The notes below the pieces were generated by a model that ran no database searches, had not been told where the DNA came from, and worked only from the letters and a program-made list of their open reading frames with translations. A program made the translations under genes and the position numbers. Below are positions 26,093 to 36,437 of a DNA stretch of 36,874 nt, in pieces (position 1 is the first letter of the stretch; every line of letters begins with the position of its first letter). The stretch is from positions 1-36,874 of the forward strand of contig JAAWHL010000018.1 in assembly GCA_022795855.1 (NCBI GenBank), read 5' to 3'. The DNA comes from Lawsonibacter sp. Lineage in GTDB: Bacteria > Bacillota > Clostridia > Oscillospirales > Oscillospiraceae.

Positions 26093-26144
26093 GAAGCGCC
26101 GAATCCCCAAGCAGGGAAAATTGTGACGAGAAGAAAGGTTTTTT

Positions 26145-29253
<3,109 letters not shown>

Positions 29254-29270
29254 GTAGAATTGATAAATTG

Positions 29271-29304
29271 AAATTGGGCTGTCCTAAATGGGACAGCCCA
29301 ATTT
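29271..29304. terminator. Bidirectional terminator between eno and the small hypothetical gene
   Basis: A perfect 14-bp stem (AAATTGGGCTGTCC and its complement, loop TAAATG), followed by TTTTT on the plus strand and preceded by A/T-rich sequence on the other. It serves eno from the left and the 94-residue gene ending at 29310 from the right. Confidence 0.9.
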
Positions 29305-29309
29305 TTGGC

Positions 29310-29594
29310 TCAAAAATCGGCAGTAAGTTCTTCAAACGTCCGTTGAATAGATTCCCAATCCAAGCTACTAGAAGTCCAAACACCAAAATTGGGTTGGTTT
29401 GTCCAAATTTCTTTCACAAAAATGGAAAAAGCGATTCCATGGAAGAACGAATCCATAGAGGCAGCATTTCCCGGCGTATTGGGCATTTTTTCCATTCCGC
29501 GCAGCAGTGCAGCGAATAAGGCGAGTACCATATAACGCAGCTGAGCAGGGGTGGAGGAATTGATCCATTTAATCAAAGAATCGTATTGAGGCAA
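29310..29594 (-). CDS. Small hypothetical protein divergent from an XRE regulator
   Basis: A 94-residue protein I do not recognise, rich in aromatic residues, with a hydrophobic patch (LRYMVLALFAALLRGM) but no clear signal peptide. The TTG start at 29594 has AAGGAG eight bases upstream; the ATG nearer the site leads to only nine codons. It has its own consensus promoter overlapped by a palindromic operator shared with the divergent XRE gene. Its DNA is clearly more A+T-rich than the flanking genes, suggesting a different origin. Pairing with an XRE regulator recalls small regulated accessory or toxin/antitoxin-like modules, but there is no specific evidence for toxicity. Confidence 0.6.
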   Translation of the reverse strand: MPQYDSLIKWINSSTPAQLRYMVLALFAALLRGMEKMPNTPGNAASMDSFFHGIAFSIFVKEIWTNQPNFGVWTSSSLDWESIQRTFEELTADF

Positions 29595-29616
29595 AAGAGC
29601 ATCTCCTTATCTTTGG

Positions 29617-29664
29617 TTGCACTTATATAGGTGCAATTTTACTATAATTTTTTGTTAATGTCAA
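29617..29664 (-). promoter_or_regulatory. Divergent promoter region with palindromic operator
   Basis: On the minus strand TTGACA (29664-29659), 17 bp, TAAAAT (29641-29636) drives the small hypothetical gene. The near-perfect palindrome TTGCACTTATATAGGTGCAA (29617-29636) overlaps its start site. On the plus strand TATAAT (29643-29648) could be the -10 of the XRE gene, with TTGCAC of the palindrome as a poor -35 at 20 bp. One operator could thus regulate both directions. Confidence 0.7.
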
Positions 29665-29702
29665 TCTGTAATTCTTGAAAAATTGACAAAGGATACAGAT
29701 TG

Positions 29703-29933
29703 ATGAATGCAGAATTTGAGTACCGGCTGGGTCAGCGAATCCGGCAGTTCCGCAGGACCAGAGGGCTGACCCAGGAACAGCTTGCCGCCCAGATGCAGGT
29801 CGGAGGCTGTGAGAACCTCACCCGCAGCGCATTGGCGAAAATTGAGGCGGGCCAGCGGCATCTCTACCCGGATGAACTGCGGGCGCTGAAGCGGCTGCTC
29901 CGGGTGTCCTACGAGGACCTGCTGGAAGAATGA
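29703..29933 (+). CDS. XRE-family helix-turn-helix regulator
   Basis: A 76-residue protein consisting of essentially one Cro/CI-type DNA-binding domain: LGQRIRQFRRTRGLTQEQLAAQMQ (helices 1-3 split here at the turn) followed by LTRSALAKIEAGQRHLYPDEL and a final helix. Such minimal regulators bind palindromic operators as dimers. ATG 29703 follows AAAGGA; a TTG one codon earlier is possible. The divergent gene and shared palindrome at 29617-29636 make autoregulation and control of the neighbour likely. Confidence 0.9.
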   Translation: MNAEFEYRLGQRIRQFRRTRGLTQEQLAAQMQVGGCENLTRSALAKIEAGQRHLYPDELRALKRLLRVSYEDLLEE

Positions 29934-29938
29934 AGAAC

Positions 29939-29962
29939 GGGCCGCCCCGGCCGGGGCGGCCC
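29939..29962. terminator. Bidirectional terminator between XRE gene and lipid kinase
   Basis: GGGCCGCCCC (29940-29949) pairs with GGGGCGGCCC across a GGCC-containing centre, in the 36-bp gap between convergent genes. No T-run of note follows on either side, so the call rests on stem strength and position. Confidence 0.65.
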
Positions 29963-29969
29963 GCACACT

Positions 29970-30863
29970 TTACTCTCCCTGGACGATGGTGATGGCCCGG
30001 CGGCAGTTTTCCACCGCGTTGGTCTCGTGGCTTCCGCCGTATTCCCCGTCCAGGGTCCAGGGGATAGGCTTTTCGCTGACAAATTTCAGTCGGGAGGCCT
30101 GGAAGGAGATGACCGCGCCCCCCTCTACAGGGGCCTGCCGAATCAGGGCCTGGAGGCCGGCGGCCAGCTCCTGGGCGTTGACCGGGCGCTTGACCAGCAC
30201 CACCTCAAACAGCCCGTCGTCCAGCACCACCCGGTCGGCGGGCAGGGCCTTCATGCCGCCCACGGAGATGGTGTTGCACACCATGCCGTAGTAGAATTCG
30301 TCCTCCAGCACCCTGCCGTCATACTCCACCCGCAGGCGGTAGGGGGTGATGGAGGGGATGGCGGCAATGCCGGCCATGATGTAGGCCAGGTGGCCGAAGA
30401 TGTTTTTCAGGTCCTGGGGGGTGTCGTAGGACACCTCGGTAAACGCGCCGAAGGCGGCCACATAGACAAAGGGGCGGCCGTTGAGCCGGCCAATGTCCCA
30501 GGGACGGGGATTCCGGCTGGAGGCGGCCAGTTCGGCGGCCTTCACCGGATCCCGGGGCAGGCGGAGGGTGGCCGCGCAGTCATTGGTAGAGCCGGCGGGT
30601 ACGTAGCCCAGCACCGGGGGACGGTTCAGGGTCATCAGTCCGGCCACCGTCTCGCTGAGGGTGCCATCTCCGCCGGCACAAACCACCCGGTCGAATTGAG
30701 GACCCAGTTCCCGGGCGGCCCGTGTGGCGTCCCCCTTGGACTGGGTGGGGTAGGCGGTGGCCAGATAGCCGGCCTTGGTAAAGACGTCCAGGATATCCTC
30801 CAGGGCGGAGGCAATTTTGCCCTTTCCGGCGGAGGCATTATAGATAAAAAGCAGGGTTTTCAC
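29970..30863 (-). CDS. Diacylglycerol kinase-family lipid kinase
   Basis: A 297-residue lipid kinase of the YegS/BmrU/DgkB class, which phosphorylates diacylglycerol or related lipids at the membrane. The N-terminal nucleotide-binding domain reads LLFIYNASAGKGK and VVCAGGDGTLSETVAGL (the GGDGT signature), then LGYVPAGSTNDCAATL; a beta-rich C-terminal domain follows. The GTG start at 30863 lies behind AGGAGG; the open frame extends upstream but through the promoter. It is monocistronic with its own promoter. Confidence 0.92.
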   Translation of the reverse strand: MKTLLFIYNASAGKGKIASALEDILDVFTKAGYLATAYPTQSKGDATRAARELGPQFDRVVCAGGDGTLSETVAGLMTLNRPPVLGYVPAGSTNDCAATLRLPRDPVKAAELAASSRNPRPWDIGRLNGRPFVYVAAFGAFTEVSYDTPQDLKNIFGHLAYIMAGIAAIPSITPYRLRVEYDGRVLEDEFYYGMVCNTISVGGMKALPADRVVLDDGLFEVVLVKRPVNAQELAAGLQALIRQAPVEGGAVISFQASRLKFVSEKPIPWTLDGEYGGSHETNAVENCRRAITIVQGE

Positions 30864-30915
30864 AAAAATCCTCCTGTTCAGCCCGCCGCGGGCGGGAAAA
30901 ATCAAATTACAACAC

Positions 30916-30943
30916 ATTATAGGGGGCAAGTAAAAAAAATCAA
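30916..30943 (-). promoter_or_regulatory. Promoter of the lipid kinase gene
   Basis: Minus-strand TTGATT (30943-30938), 16 bp including a T-run, then perfect TATAAT (30921-30916). Confidence 0.75.
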
Positions 30944-31020
30944 GTGGAATTTGTAAATCTTTTCACAATCTTATCAGCCTGTCAGAGCAGAAAAAACGCG
31001 GATTTTCTGCCGGAAGGGTC

Positions 31021-31049
31021 TTGCGCATTGCCGCGGAAGCGAGTACAAT
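31021..31049 (+). promoter_or_regulatory. Promoter of azlCD
   Basis: TTGCGC (31021-31026) and TACAAT (31044-31049) with 17-bp spacing, about 55 bp before the azlC start. Confidence 0.65.
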
Positions 31050-31103
31050 ACTAAAGCGTAATTTTATGAAAGCGCGGATATTTTGCAATGGAGTGAGACA
31101 AGG

Positions 31104-31820
31104 GTGTTGAACCGCAGGACTTGGAGTGCCGCGTTCCACGCCACCATCCCGGTGCTGATGGGGTATCTGGCCATCGGCATGGCCTTTGGGCTGATGCTTC
31201 AGTCCATCGGATACGGCGCGGCATGGGCCTTTTTCATGAGTCTGGTAATCTACGCGGGGTCGGGGCAGTATCTGGGGGTGTCCCTGCTGGCGGCGGGGGC
31301 GGCGCTGTCCCAGACGGCGTTTTTAACGCTGATGATTAACTTCCGCCATCTGGTTTACGGCCTCTCCATGCTGGAGAAATTCCGGGGGATGGGAAAGCGG
31401 AAGCTGTATATGATTTTTTCGCTGACGGACGAGACCTATGCCCTGCTCAGCGCGGCGAAGGCCCCCAAGGGCGTAGAGGAGCATGACTACTACTTTGCCA
31501 TTGCCCTGCTGGACCACAGCTACTGGATTGCGGGTTCGGTGCTGGGCTCGGTACTGGGCTCGGCCTTGGGGTTCGATACCACCGGGGTGGATTTTGCCAT
31601 GACGGCCCTGTTCCTGGTCATCGCCGTGGGGCAGTGGAGGGAGGCGGGCAGCCACCTGCCCGCGCTGCTGGGCGGGGCGGCCACGCTGGCCAGCCTGCTG
31701 CTGGCAGGTGCGGAGGATATGCTGCTGCCCGCTTTGGGGGTCATTGTGCTGGCGCTGACTCTGCTGCGCAGCCGCCTGTCCGCACAGGCCGGCGGAAACG
31801 AAACGGGGGTGTCCCTATGA
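31104..31820 (+). CDS. azlC: AzlC-family branched-chain amino acid exporter, large subunit
   Basis: A 238-residue membrane protein of the AzlC/BrnF family, which with AzlD exports branched-chain amino acids or analogues. Family motifs include PVLMGYLAIGMAFGLML, LVIYAGSGQYLGVSLL and the FRHLVYGLSM stretch, with about seven helices. I prefer GTG 31104, which has GGAGTGAG eight bases upstream; an in-frame TTG at 31083 is an alternative without a ribosome binding site, adding seven residues. The stop overlaps the azlD start (ATGA), indicating translational coupling. Confidence 0.9.
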   Translation: MLNRRTWSAAFHATIPVLMGYLAIGMAFGLMLQSIGYGAAWAFFMSLVIYAGSGQYLGVSLLAAGAALSQTAFLTLMINFRHLVYGLSMLEKFRGMGKRKLYMIFSLTDETYALLSAAKAPKGVEEHDYYFAIALLDHSYWIAGSVLGSVLGSALGFDTTGVDFAMTALFLVIAVGQWREAGSHLPALLGGAATLASLLLAGAEDMLLPALGVIVLALTLLRSRLSAQAGGNETGVSL

Positions 31821-32152
31821 ACCTGACGACGGGACAGGCCCTGGCCTCCATCGCTGTGATGGCGGCGGTCACCTTTCTGACCCGGGCCCTGCCCTTCCTC
31901 CTTTTTGACCGGGGGAAGGAGCCACCCAGGCTGGTGCTCTATCTGGGGCGGGTGCTCCCGCCGGCCATTATCGCCATGTTGATTGTCTACTGCCTGCGGG
32001 GGGTCAGCTTTGCCTCTCCCGCCGGCTTTGTTCCGGCGGCGGCGTCCTGCGGGGCGGTGGTCGCCCTGCATCTGTGGAAAAACAACGACCTTTTGTCCAT
32101 CTTTGGCGGGACCATCCTGTATATGGTGCTGGTGCAGACGGTATTTGTATAA
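31817..32152 (+). CDS. azlD: AzlD-family branched-chain amino acid exporter, small subunit
   Basis: A 111-residue membrane protein with about four helices, the small partner of AzlC. The N-terminal TFLTRALPFLLF and central LGRVLPPAIIAMLIVYCL are typical of AzlD. ATG 31817 overlaps the azlC stop by 4 bp. The chorismate mutase/prephenate dehydratase gene follows after 18 bp, so export and aromatic amino acid synthesis appear co-transcribed; that functional link is inferred. Confidence 0.93.
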   Translation: MNLTTGQALASIAVMAAVTFLTRALPFLLFDRGKEPPRLVLYLGRVLPPAIIAMLIVYCLRGVSFASPAGFVPAAASCGAVVALHLWKNNDLLSIFGGTILYMVLVQTVFV

Positions 32153-32170
32153 AAGAAAGCGGGGAGATTC

Positions 32171-33367
32171 ATGATGAATGAACTGGAGAAGCTGCGCGGG
32201 GAGATTGACCGGCTGGACGAGGAGCTGGCCCGTCTGTTCCTGCGGCGCATGGACGTGGCCCGGGCGGTGGTGGAGTACAAAAAGCAGACGGGCAAGCCGA
32301 TTCTGGACCAGCGGCGGGAGCTGCAGGTGATTGAGCACGCCTCCCGGCTGACGGAGGACGAGGGGCGGCGGCTGGCTCTGGCCAAGCTGTTCGAGAGCAT
32401 CCTGGCCCTCAGCCGGCGGGAGCAGCGGATCAAGGTGGCCAGCCCTGAGGCCCGGCAGCGCCACAAGGACTATCTGGCTGCCCTGGAGGGCCGGCGGGAG
32501 CCGCTGGCCCGGCCCAGAGTGGTCTACCAGGGGGAGGCCGGGGCCTACAGCGAGATGGCCTGCCTGGACTTTTTCGGGCCGGAGTGCGGCTGCGAGGGCC
32601 TGCCCCAGTTTGAGGACGTGTTCCAGGCGGTGGCCCAGGGCCGGGCGGACTACGGCGTGGTGCCCATGGAGAACAGCTCCACCGGGGCCATCCGGCAGGT
32701 GTACGAGCTGATGGGGCGGTATGAGCACTTCATTGTGGGGGAGACCACAGTGAAGGTGGAGCACTGCCTGATGGCCCCCAAGGGAGCCTCGCTGGAGACC
32801 GTTACCCATGTCTATTCCCACGAGCAGGGGCTGTTCCAGAGCGAGCAGTTTTTGAAGTCCCATCCCGGCTGGATCCAGGTCCCCCTGGCGGATACCGCGG
32901 GCAGCGCCCGCTATGTGGCCCAGACCGGGGACGTGACCAAGGCGGCCATCGGCTCGGCCCGGGCCGCAGAGCTGTACGGGCTGGAAATTCTGGCCCGGGG
33001 GGTCAATTACAACGGCCAGAACACTACCCGCTTTGTGGTGGTCTCCCCCAGCATGGAGCTGCGGGAGGGGGCGGACAAAATCAGCGCGGTGCTCAGCCTT
33101 CCCCACGAGGTGGGCAGCCTGAACGAGCTGCTGACCATTTTCGCGGTTCACGGCCTGAATCTGGTGAAGCTGGAATCCCGCCCCATGCCGGGGCACAGCT
33201 GGGAGTACCTGTTCTTTGTGGAGTTTTCCGGCAATCTGCTCCAGCCGGGAATGGAGGCCGCCGTCCGGGACCTGGGACAAATCTGCTCGCAGCTGCGGGT
33301 GCTGGGAAACTACAAAAACAACCTGCAGGCCGAAAGGGGAGCGGAGGAGTGCCCAAAACCGTATTGA
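32171..33367 (+). CDS. pheA: Bifunctional chorismate mutase/prephenate dehydratase
   Basis: Two steps to phenylpyruvate in phenylalanine synthesis. The 398-residue protein has an AroQ chorismate mutase domain at 1-90 (LRGEIDRLDEELARLFLRRM, KKQTGKPILDQRRE), a prephenate dehydratase domain at about 115-295 (VVYQGEAGAYSEMAC, VVPMENSSTGAI with the catalytic-region Glu-Asn, NTTRFVVVS with the TRF motif), and a C-terminal ACT domain (HEVGSLNELLTIFAVHGLNLVKLESRP in two parts) for phenylalanine feedback. ATG 32171 follows GGGGAG; a second ATG follows immediately. The 3' end overlaps the SDR gene by 19 bp. Confidence 0.96.
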   Translation: MMNELEKLRGEIDRLDEELARLFLRRMDVARAVVEYKKQTGKPILDQRRELQVIEHASRLTEDEGRRLALAKLFESILALSRREQRIKVASPEARQRHKDYLAALEGRREPLARPRVVYQGEAGAYSEMACLDFFGPECGCEGLPQFEDVFQAVAQGRADYGVVPMENSSTGAIRQVYELMGRYEHFIVGETTVKVEHCLMAPKGASLETVTHVYSHEQGLFQSEQFLKSHPGWIQVPLADTAGSARYVAQTGDVTKAAIGSARAAELYGLEILARGVNYNGQNTTRFVVVSPSMELREGADKISAVLSLPHEVGSLNELLTIFAVHGLNLVKLESRPMPGHSWEYLFFVEFSGNLLQPGMEAAVRDLGQICSQLRVLGNYKNNLQAERGAEECPKPY

Positions 33368-34086
33368 TTACCGGCGCCTCCCGGGGGATCGGCGCGGCGG
33401 CGGCCCGCCTGTTTGCCCGGGCAGGGTGGCAGGTGGGGGTCGGCTTTCACCAAAACCGGGAAGCGGCCGCGGCTGTGGCCCGGGAGCTGGAGGGGCTGGG
33501 GGCCCGGGCGGTTCCCCTTCAGGGGGACGTGTCCGACCCGGGACAGGCGGCAGGCCTGACGGAGGAATGCCGCGCCGCCCTGGGGGGATTGGACGCTCTG
33601 GTGTGCTGCGCGGGCGTCGCCCTGCCCCAGCAGCTGCTCACCGACACCACTGACGGGCAATGGCGGCAGGTGATGGGGACCGATTTGGACGGGGTATTTT
33701 ATACCGTCCGGGCGGCGGTTCCCCACATGGTCCGGCGCAGGTCGGGCAGTATTGTCACCGTGTCCTCCATGTGGGGGATGACCGGCGGGTCCTGCGAGGC
33801 GGCCTACTCCGCCGCCAAGGCAGGGGTTATCGGCCTGACCCGGGCCCTGGCCAAGGAGCTGGGACCGTCCAATATCCGGGTAAACTGCGTGGCCCCCGGG
33901 GTGATTGACACCGACATGAACCGGGGACTGGACCGGCAGGCCATGGAGGAGCTGGCCCGGGAAACCCCCCTGTGCCGCATCGGTACGGCGGAGGAGGCGG
34001 CCGAGTGCATCCTGTTTCTGGCAGAGGAGCGCTCCGCCTTTCTCACCGGACAGGTTCTCCAGCCCAACGGCGGATTTGTCATTTGA
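33349..34086 (+). CDS. Short-chain dehydrogenase/reductase (FabG-like)
   Basis: A 245-residue classical SDR using NAD(P)H. Visible are the Rossmann motif TGASRGIGAA, the structural C-A-G of the NNAG position (VCCAGVA), the catalytic Ser in TVSSMWG and the YSAAK catalytic pair, with the C-terminal GQVLQPNGGF. FabG-type ketoacyl reduction is one possibility, but no fatty-acid gene is nearby, so the substrate is open. The GTG start at 33349 lies within the pheA 3' end and has GCGGAGG just upstream, suggesting coupling to pheA. Confidence 0.92.
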   Translation: MPKTVLITGASRGIGAAAARLFARAGWQVGVGFHQNREAAAAVARELEGLGARAVPLQGDVSDPGQAAGLTEECRAALGGLDALVCCAGVALPQQLLTDTTDGQWRQVMGTDLDGVFYTVRAAVPHMVRRRSGSIVTVSSMWGMTGGSCEAAYSAAKAGVIGLTRALAKELGPSNIRVNCVAPGVIDTDMNRGLDRQAMEELARETPLCRIGTAEEAAECILFLAEERSAFLTGQVLQPNGGFVI

Positions 34087-34165
34087 TTCGCGCCTGCTCG
34101 CACCCGCAGGTACGCTTCGGAGCGTAGCCGCCGCATCAGCGGCCGAAAACTTGACGCCGGGTGTG
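34087..34165. repeat. Palindrome-rich intergenic element
   Basis: The gap after the SDR contains TACGCT-TCGG-AGCGTA (34111-34126) and GCCGC-CGCATCA-GCGGC (34127-34143) hairpins followed by CGAAAACTTGACGCC. It shows no coding signal. It has the same G+C-rich, palindromic texture as the elements at 1-94 and inside the T-box, and the first hairpin may help terminate the SDR transcript. Confidence 0.4.
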
Positions 34166-34215
34166 GGATAAAATGGCGGCAGAAAGCAAAATCCGGCCGG
34201 TTTGGGGGCGGGAGG

Positions 34216-35039
34216 ATGAAAAAATACGCGGTTTCCCTGGCCCTGTGGCTGCTGTTCGAGACAGCGGCGGTCACACTGTGGCTGGCCCTGGACAACCTGT
34301 TCTATCTGCTCAACTTTTCTTATATCGGGACCTGCCTCGCCCTGGGGACCTTTTTCTATGCGCAAAAGGTAAAATACGCCCGCCGGCTGGTCCAGTTTGC
34401 AGTGGGACTCTATATGCTGGCCTATTTGGGGATTCTGTGCCAGGAAAACATGCAGCTGGAGGGCTTTTGGTACTACCTGTTCCTGGGCGTGTTCGAGGCG
34501 GCGGTGATTCACTACGCGGCAGCGAAAATCTTCGGCCCGGTTCTGTTCGGCCGGGGCTGGTGCGGCTACGCCTGCTGGACCGCCATGGTGCTGGATCTTC
34601 TGCCCTATCCGGCCCCCCAGGCCCCCCGGAAACGGCTGGGCTTTATCCGGTATCCGGTCTTTGGTGCCTCGTTCCTGTTTGTGGCGGCCCTCTTTCTCCT
34701 CCGCGTCCCCAATCTGGAGAGGATTATGTTTTGGAGCTTTCTGGCCGGCAATCTCCTGTACTACGGGGTGGGAATCGCCCTGGCTCTCGCCCTGAAGGAC
34801 AACCGGGCCTTCTGCAAATATGTCTGCCCGGTCACGGTGTTTCTGAAGCCGGCCAGCTATTTCTCTCTGCTGCGGGTGAAAAACGACCAAAGCAAATGCG
34901 TTCACTGCGGCAGATGCGTCAGGGTGTGCCCCATGGATGTGGCATGCTCAGCAATTCCAGGAGCCGGGCTAACGGCACCGAGTGCATTCTATGCCTGAAA
35001 TGCGTGGAGGAGTGTCCCAGGGGCGCCCTCTCTCTGTAG
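34216..35039 (+). pseudogene. 4Fe-4S polytopic membrane protein, apparently frameshifted
   Basis: The gene encodes a NapH-like membrane protein with about five helices, a conserved GRGWCGYACWT stretch and CKYVCPVTVFLKP, and should end with two [4Fe-4S] ferredoxin clusters. The first cluster (CVHCGRCVRVCPMDV) is in the frame that starts at ATG 34216, but that frame then runs to a stop at 34998 through non-family sequence. The second cluster (CILCLKCVEECP) lies in the neighbouring frame and ends at the TAG at 35039. A single base missing near 34942-34943 (GTGG-CATG, expected GTGGNCATG, reading V-D/G-M) would join them. Either a sequencing error, a real inactivation or a frameshift; the rest is well preserved. 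Confidence 0.8.
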
Positions 35040-35084
35040 CCCGGGGGACCGGGCCATTCTGATGATTCTGGGAGGTTTTCATGT

Positions 35085-36284
35085 ATGGTTTCTGAACGTA
35101 TGCTGGGCCTGGGCACCGCCCGGTCCGTAATCCGCGAGCTGTTCGAGTACGGAAAGCAGCGCGCGGCGGAGGTGGGTGCGGAGAACGTCTTTGACTTCTC
35201 CATCGGCAACCCCAGCGTGCCCCCGCCGCCCCAGGTGGACGAGGAGGCCGTCCGCCTGCTTCAGACGGAGAACTCCACCCTGCTTCACGGATATACCAGC
35301 GCCCAGGGGGACGCGGGGGTGCGGCAGGCTATCGCGGACAATCTGAACCGCCGGTTCGGCTGCCGGTACACCGGCGATGAGCTGTATCTCACCGTAGGGG
35401 CTGCCGCCGCCCTGTGCTGCTGTTTCCACGGCCTGGCCTGTCCCGGGGACGAATTTGTGGTGTCCGCCCCTTATTTCCCTGAGTACAAGGTGTTTATCGA
35501 GGGTTCCGGCGCGGCCATGCGCCTGATTCAGCCTGATCCGGATACGCTTCAGCTGGATCCCGCCGCCTTGGCCGCCGCCGTCAGCCCCCGCACCAAGGGC
35601 GTGGTGGTAAACTCCCCCAACAACCCCTCCGGGGTGATTTATACCCTGGACACCCTGAAGGCCGCCGCTGCGGTGTTGGAGGAGAAGAGCCGGGAGTACG
35701 GCCATCCCATCTATCTGATTTCCGACGAACCCTACCGGGAGATTGTGTTTGAGGGCTACAGCGTCCCCTGGCTGCCCGGCCTCTACCGGGATACCATCGT
35801 GTGCTACTCCTTCTCCAAATCCCTCTCCCTGCCCGGCGAGCGCATCGGCTATGTGCTGGTCCCCACGCAGGCGGCGGACAGCGGACAGGTCTATGCCGCC
35901 GTGGCCGGGGCCGGCCGCTCCCTGGGCTATGTCAACGCCCCCAGCCTGTTTCAGCGGGTGGCCGCCCGGTGCTGCGGCCTAACCAGCGACACATCTATCT
36001 ATGAGCGCAACGCCGGACTGCTGGTTTCCTCCCTGCGGGAGCTGGGCTATACCTGTGTTCAGCCTCAGGGGGCGTTCTATCTCTTCCTGAAAACCCTGGA
36101 GGCCGATGATTTGGCCTTCAGCGAGCGGGCCAAGGAATTCAATCTGCTGCTGGTACCCGGCAGCGGCTTTGGCGCACCGGGATGGGTGCGTCTGGCCTTC
36201 TGCGTTCAGACGGAGATGATTCAGCGGGCCATCCCCAAATTCAAAGAGCTGGCACAGTCCTACCGGGAGGGAGGGGCGGACTGA
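35085..36284 (+). CDS. PLP-dependent aminotransferase, class I/II
   Basis: A 399-residue fold-type I aminotransferase of the aspartate/aromatic group. Diagnostic parts are FDFSIGNPSVP, GYTSAQGDAGVRQAIAD, VNSPNNPSGVIY, LISDEPYREIVFEG with the PLP-binding Asp, and the Schiff-base Lys in CYSFSKSLSLPGERIGY. It would fit transamination of phenylpyruvate or hydroxyphenylpyruvate beside pheA, but substrate choice is not visible in sequence. ATG 35085 follows GGGAGG; an out-of-frame ATG at 35081 gives only four codons. A terminator follows 20 bp later. Confidence 0.94.
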   Translation: MVSERMLGLGTARSVIRELFEYGKQRAAEVGAENVFDFSIGNPSVPPPPQVDEEAVRLLQTENSTLLHGYTSAQGDAGVRQAIADNLNRRFGCRYTGDELYLTVGAAAALCCCFHGLACPGDEFVVSAPYFPEYKVFIEGSGAAMRLIQPDPDTLQLDPAALAAAVSPRTKGVVVNSPNNPSGVIYTLDTLKAAAAVLEEKSREYGHPIYLISDEPYREIVFEGYSVPWLPGLYRDTIVCYSFSKSLSLPGERIGYVLVPTQAADSGQVYAAVAGAGRSLGYVNAPSLFQRVAARCCGLTSDTSIYERNAGLLVSSLRELGYTCVQPQGAFYLFLKTLEADDLAFSERAKEFNLLLVPGSGFGAPGWVRLAFCVQTEMIQRAIPKFKELAQSYREGGAD

Positions 36285-36306
36285 GCCGGCCCGAATAAAA
36301 TCCCAA

Positions 36307-36343
36307 AAACGCCGGCGGACGCGAAATGTGTCCGCCGGCGTTT
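36307..36343 (+). terminator. Terminator after the aminotransferase gene
   Basis: A 14-bp perfect stem (AAACGCCGGCGGAC and its complement) with a nine-base loop, followed by TTTCTTTCC. It marks the end of the azlC-to-aminotransferase stretch. Confidence 0.9.
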
Positions 36344-36437
36344 CTTTCCTTTGGCCGGGAACCCCGGAGGAGGGGGCGGAATAGAATGCTGTGTGGCGAT
36401 GCCACATGGATTTCCAAACTCAGCAAAGGAGAGAATC

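Noticed and set aside
34161-35039. Separate gene in the second frame of the 4Fe-4S locus
   Set aside because: Its first 250 residues are shadow sequence; only the last 35 residues belong to the protein, so it is treated as the frameshifted tail.
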